From: Fragilaria crotonensis
Taxonomy: Eukaryota; Bacillariophyta; Fragilariophyceae; Fragilariales; Fragilariaceae
Assembly: GCA_022925895.1 (NCBI GenBank)
Contig: JAKSYS010000610.1
Coordinates: 1 to 38,008 of the forward strand
Reading direction: 5' to 3'
Length of the DNA: 38,008 bases
Below the pieces are notes generated by a model, which saw only the letters and a program-made list of their open reading frames with translations, searched no databases and was not told the DNA's origin. Below are positions 19,491-31,538 of the stretch, one piece after another. Position 1 is the first letter of the stretch. Every line of letters starts with the position of its first letter. Both the position numbers and the translations under genes were made by a program.

Positions 19491-19929
19491 CTCTTCTCGT
19501 TGTCGTCGGTGGCCTGTTTCTGGATCTTTCAGGCATAGCTCCTTGACATTGAAAATAGGTTCCGTTTCGTTTTCGCATTCTGTTCGTGCCTATGATGTCC
19601 CTTGTCGTAACTTTCCTCTGGTCCGCGCCGGGTGCGAAAACTCACCGCAGCCGTTCCACGGCACCCAGGCCACTCCAGTGATGCCGTCTACAAAGTCTCG
19701 CCCCTGGGATTGCTTTGTGACCCAACTTACTGCTCTTCAACCTGTTGGCATTTGGGGACTTCTGGGACTGGACTGGTTATGGGGTCATTGCCAGCCGCCG
19801 CGTCTCTTGTTTCCATATATAAAAACTAATTATAGGGTTATCACCGTCTATGCCCGGTAGAACATAGTGCGTACCCCGATCCAGCGGTTATCCGCGAGAT
19901 CTATGTATTGCAACTCCCCATTCCCGTGA
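19491..19929. other. non-coding interval between gag fragment and LINE 3' end
   Basis: No gene is supported. It should hold the 3' untranslated region of the LINE (from 19929 downward) and whatever lies upstream of the gag fragment. A TATATAAAAA run at about 19816-19825 (TTTTTATATA on the other strand) lies 340 bases upstream of the gag fragment and could be a promoter of that copy. Confidence 0.35.
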
Positions 19930-22900
19930 TTATGGTTTCCTTGCGAAAAATGATGTGATCGTTGTCTGTGTAGTCCCCTCATGGCAAGCTACTCCAGCAG
20001 ATTTTTTGACCATACGAAGCCATCGTCGTTGTGTCGCTTCAGTGCCGTCCAAGATTTTGATGAGAGATCTCTCACATAGATGTCGATCATCGAAACGCAG
20101 AAGGTGCGGGCGAGAATGATAGTGTTTGATCTCAGCAGCTTTAGCAGATCGAATGGAGATGGCGAGGGCATTTGAATCTTTTGTATGAAGCAGTTCATTT
20201 CGATGCTCCCAAGTTGCGCGAGTGTAATCATATAGACTGGCCATTACTTTCCGAAGGCGACCGTTTGCTTTGTCTGGTGCATGTGTATTGGGATTATACA
20301 AGTCAAGGGATGCAAGCTCGCGCCAATCGCGACTGAGAAAACCCCGGAGAATGTTTTCCCATCCAATTTTATTCTGTGATGCGACGGCAGCCGCGATAGG
20401 ATCTCTTAAATGAGGTGCATATTGAGACAGATCTGGTTGAAAGGGTGTGGACGAGGGATTCGCCGTCCAGTGTTCAATCCCTTCGGTAAGGCAGTACCAG
20501 AACGGGTGTGGATCGTCCTTAGTGAGGCTTTCTTTTCGGAATTGACGCCAGCCTTTAAGCCGACCCTGGTTTGCGGAGCAGCACATAAGGTGACGTTGGT
20601 TTTCATCGGTTTTGTTGCAGCATGGGCAGAGTGCCAACACAGGATCCTTAATCAGAGCCTGTTGCAGTCGTCGAACGCCCAAGGGTTGCTGATCATGAAC
20701 ATATTTCATATGGGAGATTTGTCGTGATGGTCGGAGTCTGCGAAAATGAAGCTCGAACAACGGGAAGTCCACTTTTTCCCAAGTAGAATCATCCCATTTC
20801 CTCCTTTGTTGAATATACTGGCGGAGGTGATAGCCATTCACATGGAACCGAATACTCGAGTCGTACTGACTTGTCAATCGTCGCCCGTTGATACTGATCG
20901 ATATCCTTTGATCCTGTTGGTGGTCGACATTTTCACTGGATTGAAACCGTCCATTTTTGCGATGCTGAGTCGCCAAATGATCCGCCATGATGTTGAGTTG
21001 TGCCGACGAGGAGAGTTTCTCTACGTCCCCATTGTCGTCCTGATGAGCTTTAATCCACTTGATCCGAACCTTCTTCCCCAATTCTTTGTAATACTTCCCT
21101 ATAATGGAAAGTACGTCGGAGTCTGGTGGCTGACGTCCTCGTTTGAGATGACCCCATTTTAAGTACTTGCGAACACGAGAAATGGCAGCCTTGCTGTCAA
21201 CCAACCAACGAAAGCGACACCTGTATTTCATCTTCGACACTTTGGAGAATAGGACCAAAGACAATAAGGAGGACGCGTATCCCCAGAGTTCACTTCTCGT
21301 TGATGAGGCGGTGTCCCGAGATCCATCGACCGGCCCCGAACATTGAAGGGCGACGTGCAGTTTTCTCGCAATGACCCACCCAAAAGTGCCCAGGCTTCCC
21401 TGAAGTCCGCCATCGGATGCAATGGTAACCGTTTTCTTGGAATTAAAAAAAGCTACGAATGATTGTCGATCTGGAAGAACCTCTTGGAGCGACTCAACCA
21501 TCCGTCGTTCAGTCCTTGGGAGTTGCCTGATCAAGGCGGGAAGAGTAGAAGAGATCGGAGAGACCGATGAGTCTTCTACTCCTTGATCCTGTGGCGGAGG
21601 CATAGTCGGAGCTGTGACCCAGAAGGGAGCGTATCGGAGATAGGATGATTTAATGAACTTGTTCCACAGGCGTCGTTGAGGTGCGCTCGGGAGTAGTTGA
21701 CGCGGCCACAGAGAACATTCCTTCCAGTCGCGTGGGCGTTGTCCATCGAGAAATGACAGGTTGATTCTGTTTGGGTAATCTCCGTCAGTCATGTCAGCCA
21801 GAGAATAGACTTGGAGATAGATGCGAACAAGATTTAGGTCTCGTTGTTGAATCGGAGTGTACCGACTCAAGTGGGATGGTTGCATGATCTGGTAGTCGCC
21901 TCTGCGGAGCGGTTGATGACCACCTTGAGTAAGCTTGATAGTCAGGTTGTGTTTAGACAGGTATTGGCGAACCGAGGTGACCCATGTGGGTGTCAGGTAC
22001 GGAATATAGAGATTTGGTTTCTCTAGAAGAGGCTCTGGGATGCCTGCTTCCCGTTGTGAATATTGGAGATTTGTTACAATGAGCTTTCCTGCCGGAGAGT
22101 CGGAGAACACAGAATCACGCATGAATTTGATTGCCTCAATCCCTGCTTCGGTTTGGACATCATACAGATCAAGTCCGCCAAAAAGTTTTGGTCCATGTCT
22201 AATTGCCGTGGGAAGGTGACTGCTGACGTTCAGTTTCTGAAGGAGAGATGCCATAAGATTGGTGTGAATAGTCTTCAGAGATTCTTCGTCCGCAGCAATA
22301 GCTGCAAGAGAATATCGCATTGTCGGCACGTATATAGTTTGATGGAACAGCAGAGCATCAGTGACTTTAATTCGCGGAGATTTCAACCGTACTGCAAATG
22401 TATCGGCACGTGTCTTGAGCACTTTTATGTGTTCCGAAAAATCCCCGATGGGAGACATGAAAACTCCAAGAAGCCGAGGGGCATCTTCCAGATCCATACG
22501 TCGGATAATGGTTTCCTCAGTCGATGTTCCTTGGCGAAGCTTAACATCTGGATCTGAATCAAGGCGTTTACGAATCATAGGACGTCCGCATTTCCAATCC
22601 CATGAGAGAACATACCATGAACATTTCTTAAGATTCAAAGCGCCACCGGACAAATGGAGAATGTGTTCCCAAGTTTGAGATATTTCTTGAAGCCGATTAA
22701 TAAGGCTTTCGAAATCGCAGGAGCCGGAACTGTCTGTAAATCCGATTGCGGTGTCATCAACAAATGCATCAACCACCCTGGAGTTTGTAATGGAACCATC
22801 CGGAGAGACAAATGTCATTCGCTCAGGAATCAGACGTTCAAAGGTGTTTAGCATGATCACTATGAGAAAGCCAAGCCGCCGGAGATGCGCCACTGCCTTG

Positions 22901-25727
22901 CCCTGTACCGAAGAGAGGCTCGAACGCCGTACCACTGTAATTGTTTTCCGACACACCGTGGACAGTCTTCACCGTATAGTGCATCAGGCGGAGAACGTCT
23001 GCATGGGTTTGAACTGATTGCTCCGGCATGCCACATCGTCTCGCCGCAAGCATGGCCAACGCTACAATAATGCGATCGTAACACGCACTGGCGTCATTGT
23101 CGAATCTTGCCAGATTATGTTTGAGGACCATACACAGATCTGTAGTGAGTTGAAGAAGCATGACCGGTTCGATCGCCATACGACCCGGACGTGAACCGTA
23201 TTGTCCATCATTTAGGAGGTTGAGCTTATCGGCACGACGTATAAGGCGGTGACCCCATTGTAGTTTTAGAAAGAAATTATAATCCGCCTCGAAAAGATGG
23301 ATGATACGGAGTCGATGGATCTTCGGTTGACCTTTATCTTTCTCTATCAAGACATTCGTCGCTTGACACCAACGAGTAACCGCTATGCCCCTTGATGTCA
23401 CGATGTGAAGAAACCAAGTGAGACATTGGAGGAGTTCAGGATCTTGAACAATTGCCTTGTAGTGGCCGAGGTGGCGTTTGGAGGGCGAGGTAGAGGTTCC
23501 TTCCGACCATGACTTAAAGCCCTTTTCCACATCAGTTGTCGTAATTTCCGTTGGTATTGGCTCCGTATCCAGGACTTCCTGAGGAATACTGAAGGAGGCC
23601 AGAAATTCCTTTAGAGCGAGATCGTCGCCATACCATTCAGGAGGTACTACACCCATAAGGACGTCTTTTGCCGCAGGAGAGAGACTCGTGAACGTAAGAG
23701 CATCGAAAATGACCCCACTGCCACAGGGTGACTCTGCCGCTGCTCGAAACGATTCCCTATTGTAGGAAAGAAGATGTTTTTCCATATCGGCTCTATCAAT
23801 GATTGTGTCCCACGCCATCTCGCGCGGCGTTGTCTGGTGAATCATGTTGTACACTTCCAAAGATTCGGAAGTTTGTTGCTGATCCACATATCGTGGAATT
23901 AGAATCTTGTCAAGAGGAGTGAAGTCAGAAGGCTTCACTATTCGTCAAGGGATTTGTGAATACGGCGTTGATTTTCCGCGAGAATGGTGCGTTGAAGAAT
24001 CTTCAGCTTTCTTTTAGAGGATTTCCTTGTATCCGGGTTGTCGTCATCCTCATAAAAGAGCAAGAGATCATGATATGATTGATGTCGATGATCCGTGGCA
24101 TTTCTTTGGCACTTCCGGAAATCCTTGAGGCGGCCGTGAAATGTTTGCTGATCTCTTCCCGCGTCAATACATTGCATCGAAGAGGAGTGCGAATGTGGCG
24201 TCCTTAGCTTGAATTTGACTCGTCCATCTGTCGAAAGTACGTCCCCAGTTTTCTGAAAAGTCGAATTCCCGAAGTCGAAGTCGCCAATATTGCCTGATGA
24301 TAGCCCTGTTGCGTAGTAATGGTGACCATGCGTATGCTTTGTCGGAGACCGACTGGAGAGATTTTTCCGCTGCCATCATCGCGCGTCCCTGATCTAGATC
24401 CCATTTTCCAGGCGCTCACGAAGCTCAGGAAGAGGTATCTCTTGATGTGTTTCAAAGAGCTCCTTCATGCGATCAAACATTCGGTGCTGAGTATAATACT
24501 CTTTCATGTTGGTATGATATTGTTCAACGTGCTCTGGATTACCAGCTAGCAGCGATCGTTTGTCCAGCGTCTGATGGGACGGTGGTTCATAATTCGGATC
24601 GAAAATGGAGGGAAGATCAATGTCGACATAGAGGCCTCGGTGGTCGGATTGAGGACCTCATTATACGAGAGTGTACCAGAGCGTGTGTTACCGCTTGCAA
24701 TCCGTTCCGTGCCCAGGATGTAGTCAATCCGACGACTCTTTGCGCCTATGTATGTTGATGGCGCTGGGTCCCGAGAATGTAGATCAAAAGCTCGAGCTTC
24801 TGAACGAAGTCTTGAAGTATGTATCCTGATGCAATTCAGAGTTTGCATCGAGCATGAGAATAACCGAATGTGTCTCATTTCCCTGAGGGTATTGATAAAG
24901 TTCCAAATCGTGGAAAAGAGGCGCCGCGGGTATGGATTGGGAATACCCTTTGATTTATAATACTCATACTCCCGGACGAAGGTACTACCAAGAGGAAGAC
25001 TTTATAGACCCGCTGCAGGCCCGGTAGGCCGTAATAATACTGAGTTGAGCTGATGCCTTGCCCTGGAATGTCAAACCGCTCCACCGACCGAGTCCAGATG
25101 GATCTTGAATTGCATCGCCAGATGAGAACGATGCAGATTTACCCGTGGCCATCGTGATACTGCCGCCAGCTTGGAACGAATCTCTTTCATTGCACTTGTC
25201 CACCTCCGCGGATGGTGAGCCATGGCATATGCGATGCTGTCGAAATTGTTTTCGCGACATGTTTTGGAAATCCATTCGTAGGTGGGTATGATTCCAACAT
25301 GTATTGGTTTCTGCAAGACCAAAATGTCGACTTGATATGCTGCCATGCAGGCCATATAGTACCCATAATCTTCTCCAGAGGACGTGTGAGTCAGACCTTT
25401 CACATTTTGAAAGAATAGACGTGTGCTTTCCGGTCGTTTTTGAATGATTGGGTCACCATATGGGATCTCCGGAAATTCATCACTGGGGCGGAGGCGAGTT
25501 TGCCTTTTCGGTCGAACTGGAGGTAGAAGTAGAATGCACGAGACTGGAATGCGCGGAATATCCTCCGATAATGGAATGGTGCGATAGGTGCTTGGGCGTC
25601 CGGTGTTCTCATCAGGGATATCGATGTGGTGATGAGTCGGCCGCCGAGGGTCTGACAGATGGATGCGCCTTCCTTCCTGTTGTGAAAAAACATGAGAAAG
25701 GTTTGGTTGTACATTTGTCGCCATCAT
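19930..25727 (-). pseudogene. LINE ORF2: endonuclease, reverse transcriptase, RNase H
   Basis: The ATG is at 25727. AP endonuclease spans about 25420-24600: RLFFQNVKGL; LAETNT after a frameshift near 25310; GLTFQGKASAQLSIITAYR; RRIDYILGT; and SDHRGLYVDI in a third frame. A linker at 24550-23940 follows. RT runs from about 23350: RIIHLFEADYN, GQYGSRPGRMA, the motif A region FDNDASACYD (about 23100), GTGQGSGASPAAWL, and VDAFVDDTAIG with the catalytic Asp pair at 22758-22753. A one-base deletion at about 22872, between GASPAAWL and LIVIMLN, breaks the frame inside RT. RNase H spans about 21440-20960 with IASDGG, TRSELWGY, LVDSKAAI and MADHLA, all acidic positions kept. The C-terminal tail has LCPCC-x-H-x-CC (about 20620-20570) and ends TTITSFFARKP. 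It would copy its RNA by target-primed reverse transcription. A further frameshift or stop lies near 23940. This copy is dead. Confidence 0.75.
25724..25727 (-). promoter_or_regulatory. ATGA stop/start overlap between ORF1 and ORF2
   Basis: On the - strand the bases 25727-25724 are ATGA. TGA ends ORF1 and ATG starts ORF2. Such overlaps drive termination-reinitiation translation of ORF2 in several non-LTR elements. The following codon is another ATG. Confidence 0.6.
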
Positions 25728-28243
25728 CCATTAGTGCCCCCGTCTGGAGATGTGGTGTCGCCCGATTCTTGTGCGTCGGACAGTGTGTATTGATCTTCCA
25801 GATCGGGCATGGCTAAGTTGTGAAGAGTAGTAGTGTCGTCGGTCTCCATTTCTGACCCGTGTGGGGACAGCGTTGGATGCTCCATTTCAAGTTGAAACGG
25901 CGGAGGAGGTATCGGCTCTGGGACCGGATAGATAGGTGGAGTAGATCCAAATGACGAGGATGACGCATCATCTTCGATGTTACATGAGTCCAGATGCATT
26001 GGATCCTCTACGGCATCCGGCATAGATCGTTTCAGGGTCTTTTTGGGTGGAGGCTTCTCGTGTTGTGAGCCACTGGAGCTTGAGGCCACGGAACGGTTTC
26101 CCTCATATTGAGTGTCCTGCTTAGGAAATACGCCGATTATCGCCGCGCAGTCAACTGGATGTTCAGTTATCACTGCAAGTGGTGAAGAGGGGAGAGCACG
26201 TTCATGGTTTAAGCCATTCTGGTGTTGCGTCGGACGCGTGATGTTTTGCATCATCTCCATCATCTGAGACATTTGAGATTGTACAGCTGTGAGAGCATTA
26301 TTTGTGTCCAGATGGTATTGCATTGATTGGACGGCCTTTGCTTCGAGATTGTCCAGGCGTGGGTCCAGCTGTTTAAGTTTGGTGTCGATGTCAAGAAGTT
26401 GTGATTGGGTGGTTTTAAAATCCTGATTGCGTTGAGCCAGAACACTTTTTAATTGACGCTCCAGGTCCTGATAAGCCTCATCTTTGCAAGAAAAAGCAAT
26501 CGAGGCAACCGATGGTGTCATGGATGCGTCCTCCTGTGGGTTCTTCGCTGCCTTTTGATTCTTTCGCCTAGGTGTCTTTTTCTTTCTATTCTTAGGAGGA
26601 ATTTCTGGGTCTGATTCACTATCGGAGGACTGTGACAGATTTGATGTGACCGATGCAGTTGCCTGAGATGGAACAGGTTTCCGGTTGTCAGTTATGGTCC
26701 CTCCCTGTCGAACTGCAGGTGGTGCACGCTTCCATACGTTTTCAGATGACATCATTTCAAGGGTGTCGAGAGCTTCTTGGACGGATGGATCAATGTGTAT
26801 CACACCAGGTAGTCCCAGTATAGTTTTCCTGAAACGTGCCTCTCGTTGATCCACTGGATTAAGCCGTTGTTTGTATTTGACGACTTCGGGTAAAATTGAC
26901 TCGTAGTTGTGACGAGGAACCAAAAGAGTGGCAACCTGAGCATAGCCACCATTGACAATGTCACATCGAGCGTTGAGGCCAGTACTTGGTAGTGTGAGAG
27001 AAAGCGCCCACGCGCGAGTGGATCGGACGACAACTTCCCCATTTTCGAAGAACTCCTCCCTGTCGCTGTCCAGATTTTCAATCATTGGAGCCAAAGTCAC
27101 GGTACGGAGCGATTTCATGTAGTTGTCGTGAACCGTAAAATACTTCGACATCTGGGCAGGAGAGAGGTTGCCCAACAGAAGACGTGGTAGGTAGAGTGCG
27201 CCACCATTGCCCTTGAGAAGATGCGATAACGCTTTTGACAAGGGTTCAACATGATATTCCCCACATTGGACTGCCAAGTGATGGATCAATTGGTTGGTCG
27301 GTGTCCGCTTAAGCTGAATAATATCGAAGAAAGGAGTATTTTCCGGCATCAGTGTTAGAAGACTCTTAAGATACTTAATCCTGTGAGTAAGATTTGGTGC
27401 CTTCATAAATATATCCTGCGTGGACCAAGTTACCACTCGTGCTACAGGAGTTCGATACCGTGGCCCAAACTTTGTGTTTTCGCATGGCTTGCTTCGTTTC
27501 AGATTTAGTGAGCCACTTGACAGGAGTTTTAGTAGAGAACCCAAATCGAAGAGCGAAAATGAACGTCTTCGTTGATCTGATGTACGTTATCTTGGGTGAT
27601 ATATACTCGTGAAGTAACGCCGCCGTCAAGGAAAGAGGTGATTTCCAATGGGAAAGAGAAACGTTGCCCCACGGGTAAAACGCTCCCATGTCGTTGCCTA
27701 GAAGATCATGAAGCATAGCCAATGCAGCACTTGACCATTCACCTGGGTTGTCTTGATGAGAGAGCTGTTCCGTGGGCGTCCAACGAATGGTAATACGCTG
27801 AGTGCCATCGTTGGTTTTTACCTGTTTCACCGAGGCTCGGGAATCAGGATATAGGGTTGATGTTTCCGAATATACTGATGCGTCAGTTCCCTGGTTACCG
27901 TCAGTCTGTGGTGCAGTCATTGGTGGCAGGGTCACTGGTTGAGAAGTTTTGAGTACAAGAGCTGGAGTTGTTCCTGGTTGCTTCCACGCTGGTTTAGGGT
28001 TATCGTCAGAAGTCGGCGAAGAGGGATTTTAGCGTGGGTGCTAAAGGGCAAAGACTTCTTGAGAATACCTGGGCGACGAAGAGGAGTCAGCGAAGACAAA
28101 ATCGATCGTGTCGCTTCCTTTGGTGCTGATGCCGGAGGACGAATGCGGTGTTCAGGTTCATTTAATGTCACATGTTTCTTGGCCTTTCGTGAATGTTTGT
28201 CCGTGCCAACAGTCCGCCATTCGGCGTCGTCTACAATGTCCAT
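25724..28243 (-). pseudogene. LINE ORF1 (RNA-binding/structural protein)
   Basis: The ATG at 28243 (MDIVDDAEWRTVGTD) opens a protein read in three successive frames, 28243-27932, 27935-27375 and 27544-25724, joined near 27940 and 27500. Two indels are therefore needed. The N-terminal part is basic; a folded-looking middle region follows (about 27400-26780: YHVEPLSKALSHLL, LSPAQMSKYFTVHDNYMK). Next come a lysine/arginine-rich segment (KNRKKKTPRRKNQK, about 26600), a coiled coil (about 26480-26240) and a long Ser/Pro/acidic tail. No zinc knuckle or RRM was recognised. Position ahead of ORF2 and the coiled coil are what identify it. ORF1 proteins bind element RNA and form the ribonucleoprotein. 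Confidence 0.6.
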
Positions 28244-28283
28244 ACTGTTCGTTGTGACGCTTTCCCACGAGGAAGTGATGGTG

Positions 28284-28742
28284 TTAATCTCCAAAACCGG
28301 GATCATGTACAAATAAGTATGGCTGTGCAACCTGAGTCGCCCATGCTTCAAGGAGACAAGGGATATCAATGTGGCGATCAACGAAGGACATGAAGTTGTA
28401 CCAGACAATTTTGCTCCTCTGAATCAAATTGATTGGGAGCGCCGTCCATTCCATGTCGAACTTTTCGCCGTCAATATGCGAGAAGAAACCAAGGAGAATG
28501 TATCGGTTCCATTGAAGAGGCGTGGCTGTCAATCGAAAGTGTTCGAGGAAAAAGTTTCGAGGATTTCCAATCTGATCATTTGTATCTGTTTCAATTACTT
28601 TGGTAGGCGGATCAAGCCATGTGTCTGTTCCGAAATAGAACATGGGATTATCGGGATCAGGAGAACCCGACAAGTTGGGAGCAGCCGGAGGGCCGATGAC
28701 CTCGGTCATGGTGGATGGAGCACGCGACAACTTTCGTGTCAA
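28284..28742 (-). CDS. unrecognised ORF ahead of LINE ORF1
   Basis: An open frame of 152 codons ends 41 bases before the ORF1 start. A likely internal ATG gives MTEVIGPPAAPNLSGSPDPD. The middle has a protein-like composition with several Trp and Phe residues (PRNFFLEHFRLTATPLQWNR, KIVWYNFMSFVDRHIDIPCL) unlike a random ORF. I do not recognise it. It may be a 5' ORF or the true N-terminal part of the LINE, or the end of an unrelated broken gene between LINE and Gypsy. No second copy is in the window. Confidence 0.35.
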   Translation of the reverse strand: MTRKLSRAPSTMTEVIGPPAAPNLSGSPDPDNPMFYFGTDTWLDPPTKVIETDTNDQIGNPRNFFLEHFRLTATPLQWNRYILLGFFSHIDGEKFDMEWTALPINLIQRSKIVWYNFMSFVDRHIDIPCLLEAWATQVAQPYLFVHDPGFGD

Positions 28743-29009
28743 AAACGTAAATACGGACGACGGACGGTTCGTAGGTTACGAGTATGAATTTAGAAAATTG
28801 TGTCGCGTCGCTTGTTTCCAGATTTCAGTCGGATTCGGTTCGTCGTCGGTGTACGTTCATTCTGCCGCGATATGTCACAACAATTCTTGCGGACTCAGCG
28901 TGGCCACACCTATTTCCGCGAGACCTGTCAAGGGCTCCAAAGTTGGCCGTCTGTTGTGTGTGTGCTGGTGTTGTTGCTAACATTGTTTGTGTAATAGAAT
29001 GTAATCTTG
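28743..29009. other. short non-coding junction between Gypsy 3' end and LINE region
   Basis: Not coding on either strand as far as can be seen. A 3' long terminal repeat would be expected here, but no match to 37435-38008 or 19491-19929 was found. Confidence 0.35.
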
Positions 29010-30337
29010 TTATTGCAGTGGTATTGTTTCTTCGATGTCACTGATGTCTAAGTTGTGTTGTTGTGCCGCTGTTTTCAACTCTTCCCATTCCTCAAATGCA
29101 ATTCTGTTTGCTTCCCGTTGGTAGTGTTTTGGGACAGCAAAATCAAATGGTCCGACCAGGGCGTTCTCGCATAAGTCAATGGTTTGTGTGTACACTTGAT
29201 ACTTGTCCGGGTGCTGTTCTTTGAGCATCGCCTCAACTTTTCCTGGTCAAATTGGTGTGATCTGTCCAAGTCTACCGTTCGGTCGTACTTGGTGTACCTC
29301 AGGCCAGTACCTACAGTTGCGTTGTTGTCGTGTCTTGCTGTTCGATTGTTCCCGGATGTAGAATCATACCGTGTACATTTCTTCGTTACGTCCTGTTGTT
29401 GAATTGTCGTCTTGTAACTTGGCTTGTACGACGTACCAGCGCGGTGTGTTTGTGGTATCGATGGTGTACTTGATAAAGAACAATTTGTCTCATGATTTTC
29501 GTATACTCTTGTACACTTTGTGTGCTTTCTCCCTGGAGGGTTGTGTTCCACCTGATGTCGTGGCTTTGTTGGCTGTACGTGTCGATGTCCGTGGTGTGAT
29601 TTGTTCCTCGTGTCGTTTGCGTTTGGTGTTCGAGTTCCGTTTCGCGCTTTTGTTCGCGTTGATTTCTTTGGTGTTGCTGCTTGCTGCTGGTTGTTCGTTT
29701 GTCGCGTCATCTGATGCGGTGTGCGTGTGCTCGTGTTCGTTCGGTGATGCTGGTTCCTGGGTCTCCATGTAATCGTCCTGGATCACCGGTTGGCTTGATT
29801 TTCTTTGCGCGTCATCATCGCCATTGTCGTCGTTCTCGTTACTGCTACTGCTGTCGTCATTGTCACTGTCATGTTTGCTGTCATCGCTGCTTAATTGAGG
29901 CATGTTGTCTATGTCTTCTTGCCACATGTTTTCAATTTTGTCGTATGCAAACGGTTGGTTGGGTTCTGCCTGTCGATATCGTCCCGGTTCGTGTAGTCCG
30001 AGTATGTTTTCGAGGGGGTTGTCCACGATGGCGTGTCTGTATGTAGCTAGTCGTGTGTTGACTCCTGTGGTTGGTCTGTGGATGACCAGTGTGGATGGTA
30101 TTTTTGTGAGCCTTGCAGCTGATTCCTTCATCATTCTTCCCCTACGGCCTGCGCCTTGTATGCCTGGTAGTCATTGGACTCGATATGTACATGGCTTGAT
30201 TTGCTCCAGCACTCTGTACGGTCCTCTTGCTTGCATCCTTGCTTTGGCTGGTCCGTTTTCCTGTGTGGTCAGTACTTGTTTTTTGATGATTACGAGGTCA
30301 CCTGGGGCAAAGGTCTTCATGTGGCGCCCCTCGTTTT
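29010..30337 (-). pseudogene. Gypsy integrase C-terminal module and tail
   Basis: Downstream of the catalytic core the polyprotein continues in shifting frames. KTFAPGDLVIIKKQVLTTQE and ARMQARGPYRVLEQIKP (about 30320-30180) form the usual SH3-like GPY/F module. A long acidic Ser/Asp/Glu region (29930-29780) and a basic patch (KRNSNTKRKRHEE, about 29650-29610) follow. Last is a globular-looking segment (29490-29240: PRWYVVQAKLQDD, CRYWPEVHQVRPNGRLGQI) that may be a chromo- or Tudor-like barrel steering integration; that role is inference. Two TGA codons (29366-29364 and 29249-29247) interrupt it where Arg codons would fit. The final frame ends at 29010 (ISDIEETIPLQ). Confidence 0.5.
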
Positions 30338-31538
30338 TTAGGTTTCGATGTGTTCTTGTCGGTCTTCGATGAGCAGTTTGAGCATTTCCTGTTGCTTGCG
30401 CCGTAGCGGGAAGGCACTGCTTATATGTTCTATCGTTTGTTGGGCTTGACTCGCGTGTTCTCTTGGTATTATGGGTTCCTGTTCGAAGTCAATGGGGAAG
30501 GGAAGTTCGCGTCCAATCGCTGCATACGATCGTACGATGTTGGTCCCATCAATTGGTGCGGAGTTCCATGCGTACACTGCAAAGATTGTTCCGAACATGA
30601 AATCTTGGAATGTTTCGCAATCTGCGGCATGTATTCGTTGTATCTTGTTGAGGTATCGGTGGAATCTTTCGCAAATAATTGCTTTGTGGTTTCCTTTGTT
30701 GACATAACGTTTGCATGACTCCTGCAAATTCACTGCCTGAGTCGATGATGACTAGTCGTGGGAGGCCGTGATTGATGAAGAATGCTGTAAACGCTGCTCG
30801 CGTCATGGTTTCCGAGTCGAGAGCGTCGACGAATGTAGCTGCCGCGTATCCTGTCATGGCATCAATGCATGTTACCACGTGTGTGCCGCTTCCTTTCTTG
30901 ACAGTTGCTGCGCGCCCAGGGTGCCGGACGTCGAGTGTTATCACATCGAATGGTTCATCGGATTTGTATGTTTGGAGTTGCTGTTGAGCGTCGTGGCTGG
31001 CAATGTTGGCTGCGTTGCAGTGGCCGCATCCTAGTGTCAACCGTCGAATATCAACCGCCATGTTTGGCCAATAGTAGCGTGCCGCAATCTTCCAGAACGT
31101 CTTCTGAAATCCTGTTTGACCGGCCATAGGCGCTACGTGTAACGCCGAAAATATTGCTTGTCGTAGCTTGGGTGGCGGAATGCGCGTTCGTAAGTGTCGT
31201 CGGTTGTTTCCTCCGTGCCCGTTGTGATATAATATTCCATCCTCTTCCTCTAACTTCCGTTGCATCCACAGCTTGTACAAGGTTGCATCTTGAATTTGGT
31301 CACGTTGGATGTCGCGTTGGTTCCGTATTGCGTCGACCAATGTATGAAGGTCCCAATCTTGTGCGGTTGCGTCTTGCCATTGTGCTGTTGTCGGGAGTGG
31401 GATTGCTGTCGTTTGTTGAAATTCATGGGCTAGCATGATTGTGAGGGCTTGTCGTAGCTCTTCATTGATACCTTCATCGTCGTGTGGTGTTGCTGGGATT
31501 TCGTTGCTTGTTTGGGTGGTCGTCCTGATTTCTGCGTT
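30338..31538 (-). pseudogene. Gypsy integrase
   Basis: The zinc-binding region contains LHVAPMAGQTGFQKTF, where family members have His instead of Gln, then CGHC at about 31020. The DDE core follows: DEPFDVITLDVRHPG (first Asp about 30932-30930), DAMTGYAAATFVDAL, and LPRLVIIDSGSEFAGVM (second Asp 30743-30741). Right after AGVMQTLCQQ the protein is broken; the other frame resumes at GNHKAIICERFHRYLNKIQR with the catalytic Glu, so roughly ten codons and the frame are lost near 30700. The end of this frame (about 30370-30340) is Gln/Glu-rich. The enzyme would insert element cDNA into the host chromosome. With the deletion between the second Asp and the Glu it cannot be active. Confidence 0.75.

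Larger units (their letters stand above)
19930..28243 (-). mobile_element. LINE with ORF1 and APE-RT-RNase H ORF2
   Basis: A - strand non-LTR retrotransposon: ORF1 (28243-25724) is followed directly by ORF2 (25727-19930) with a four-base overlap. The enzyme order (AP endonuclease, RT, RNase H, Cys-rich tail) is that of RNase H-bearing LINE clades of algae and other protists. The 5' end may lie further right (up to about 28750), since an unassigned ORF precedes ORF1. The 3' end is somewhere in 19800-19929; no poly(A) or target duplication was found. Several frameshifts in both ORFs mean this copy is inactive. Confidence 0.7.
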
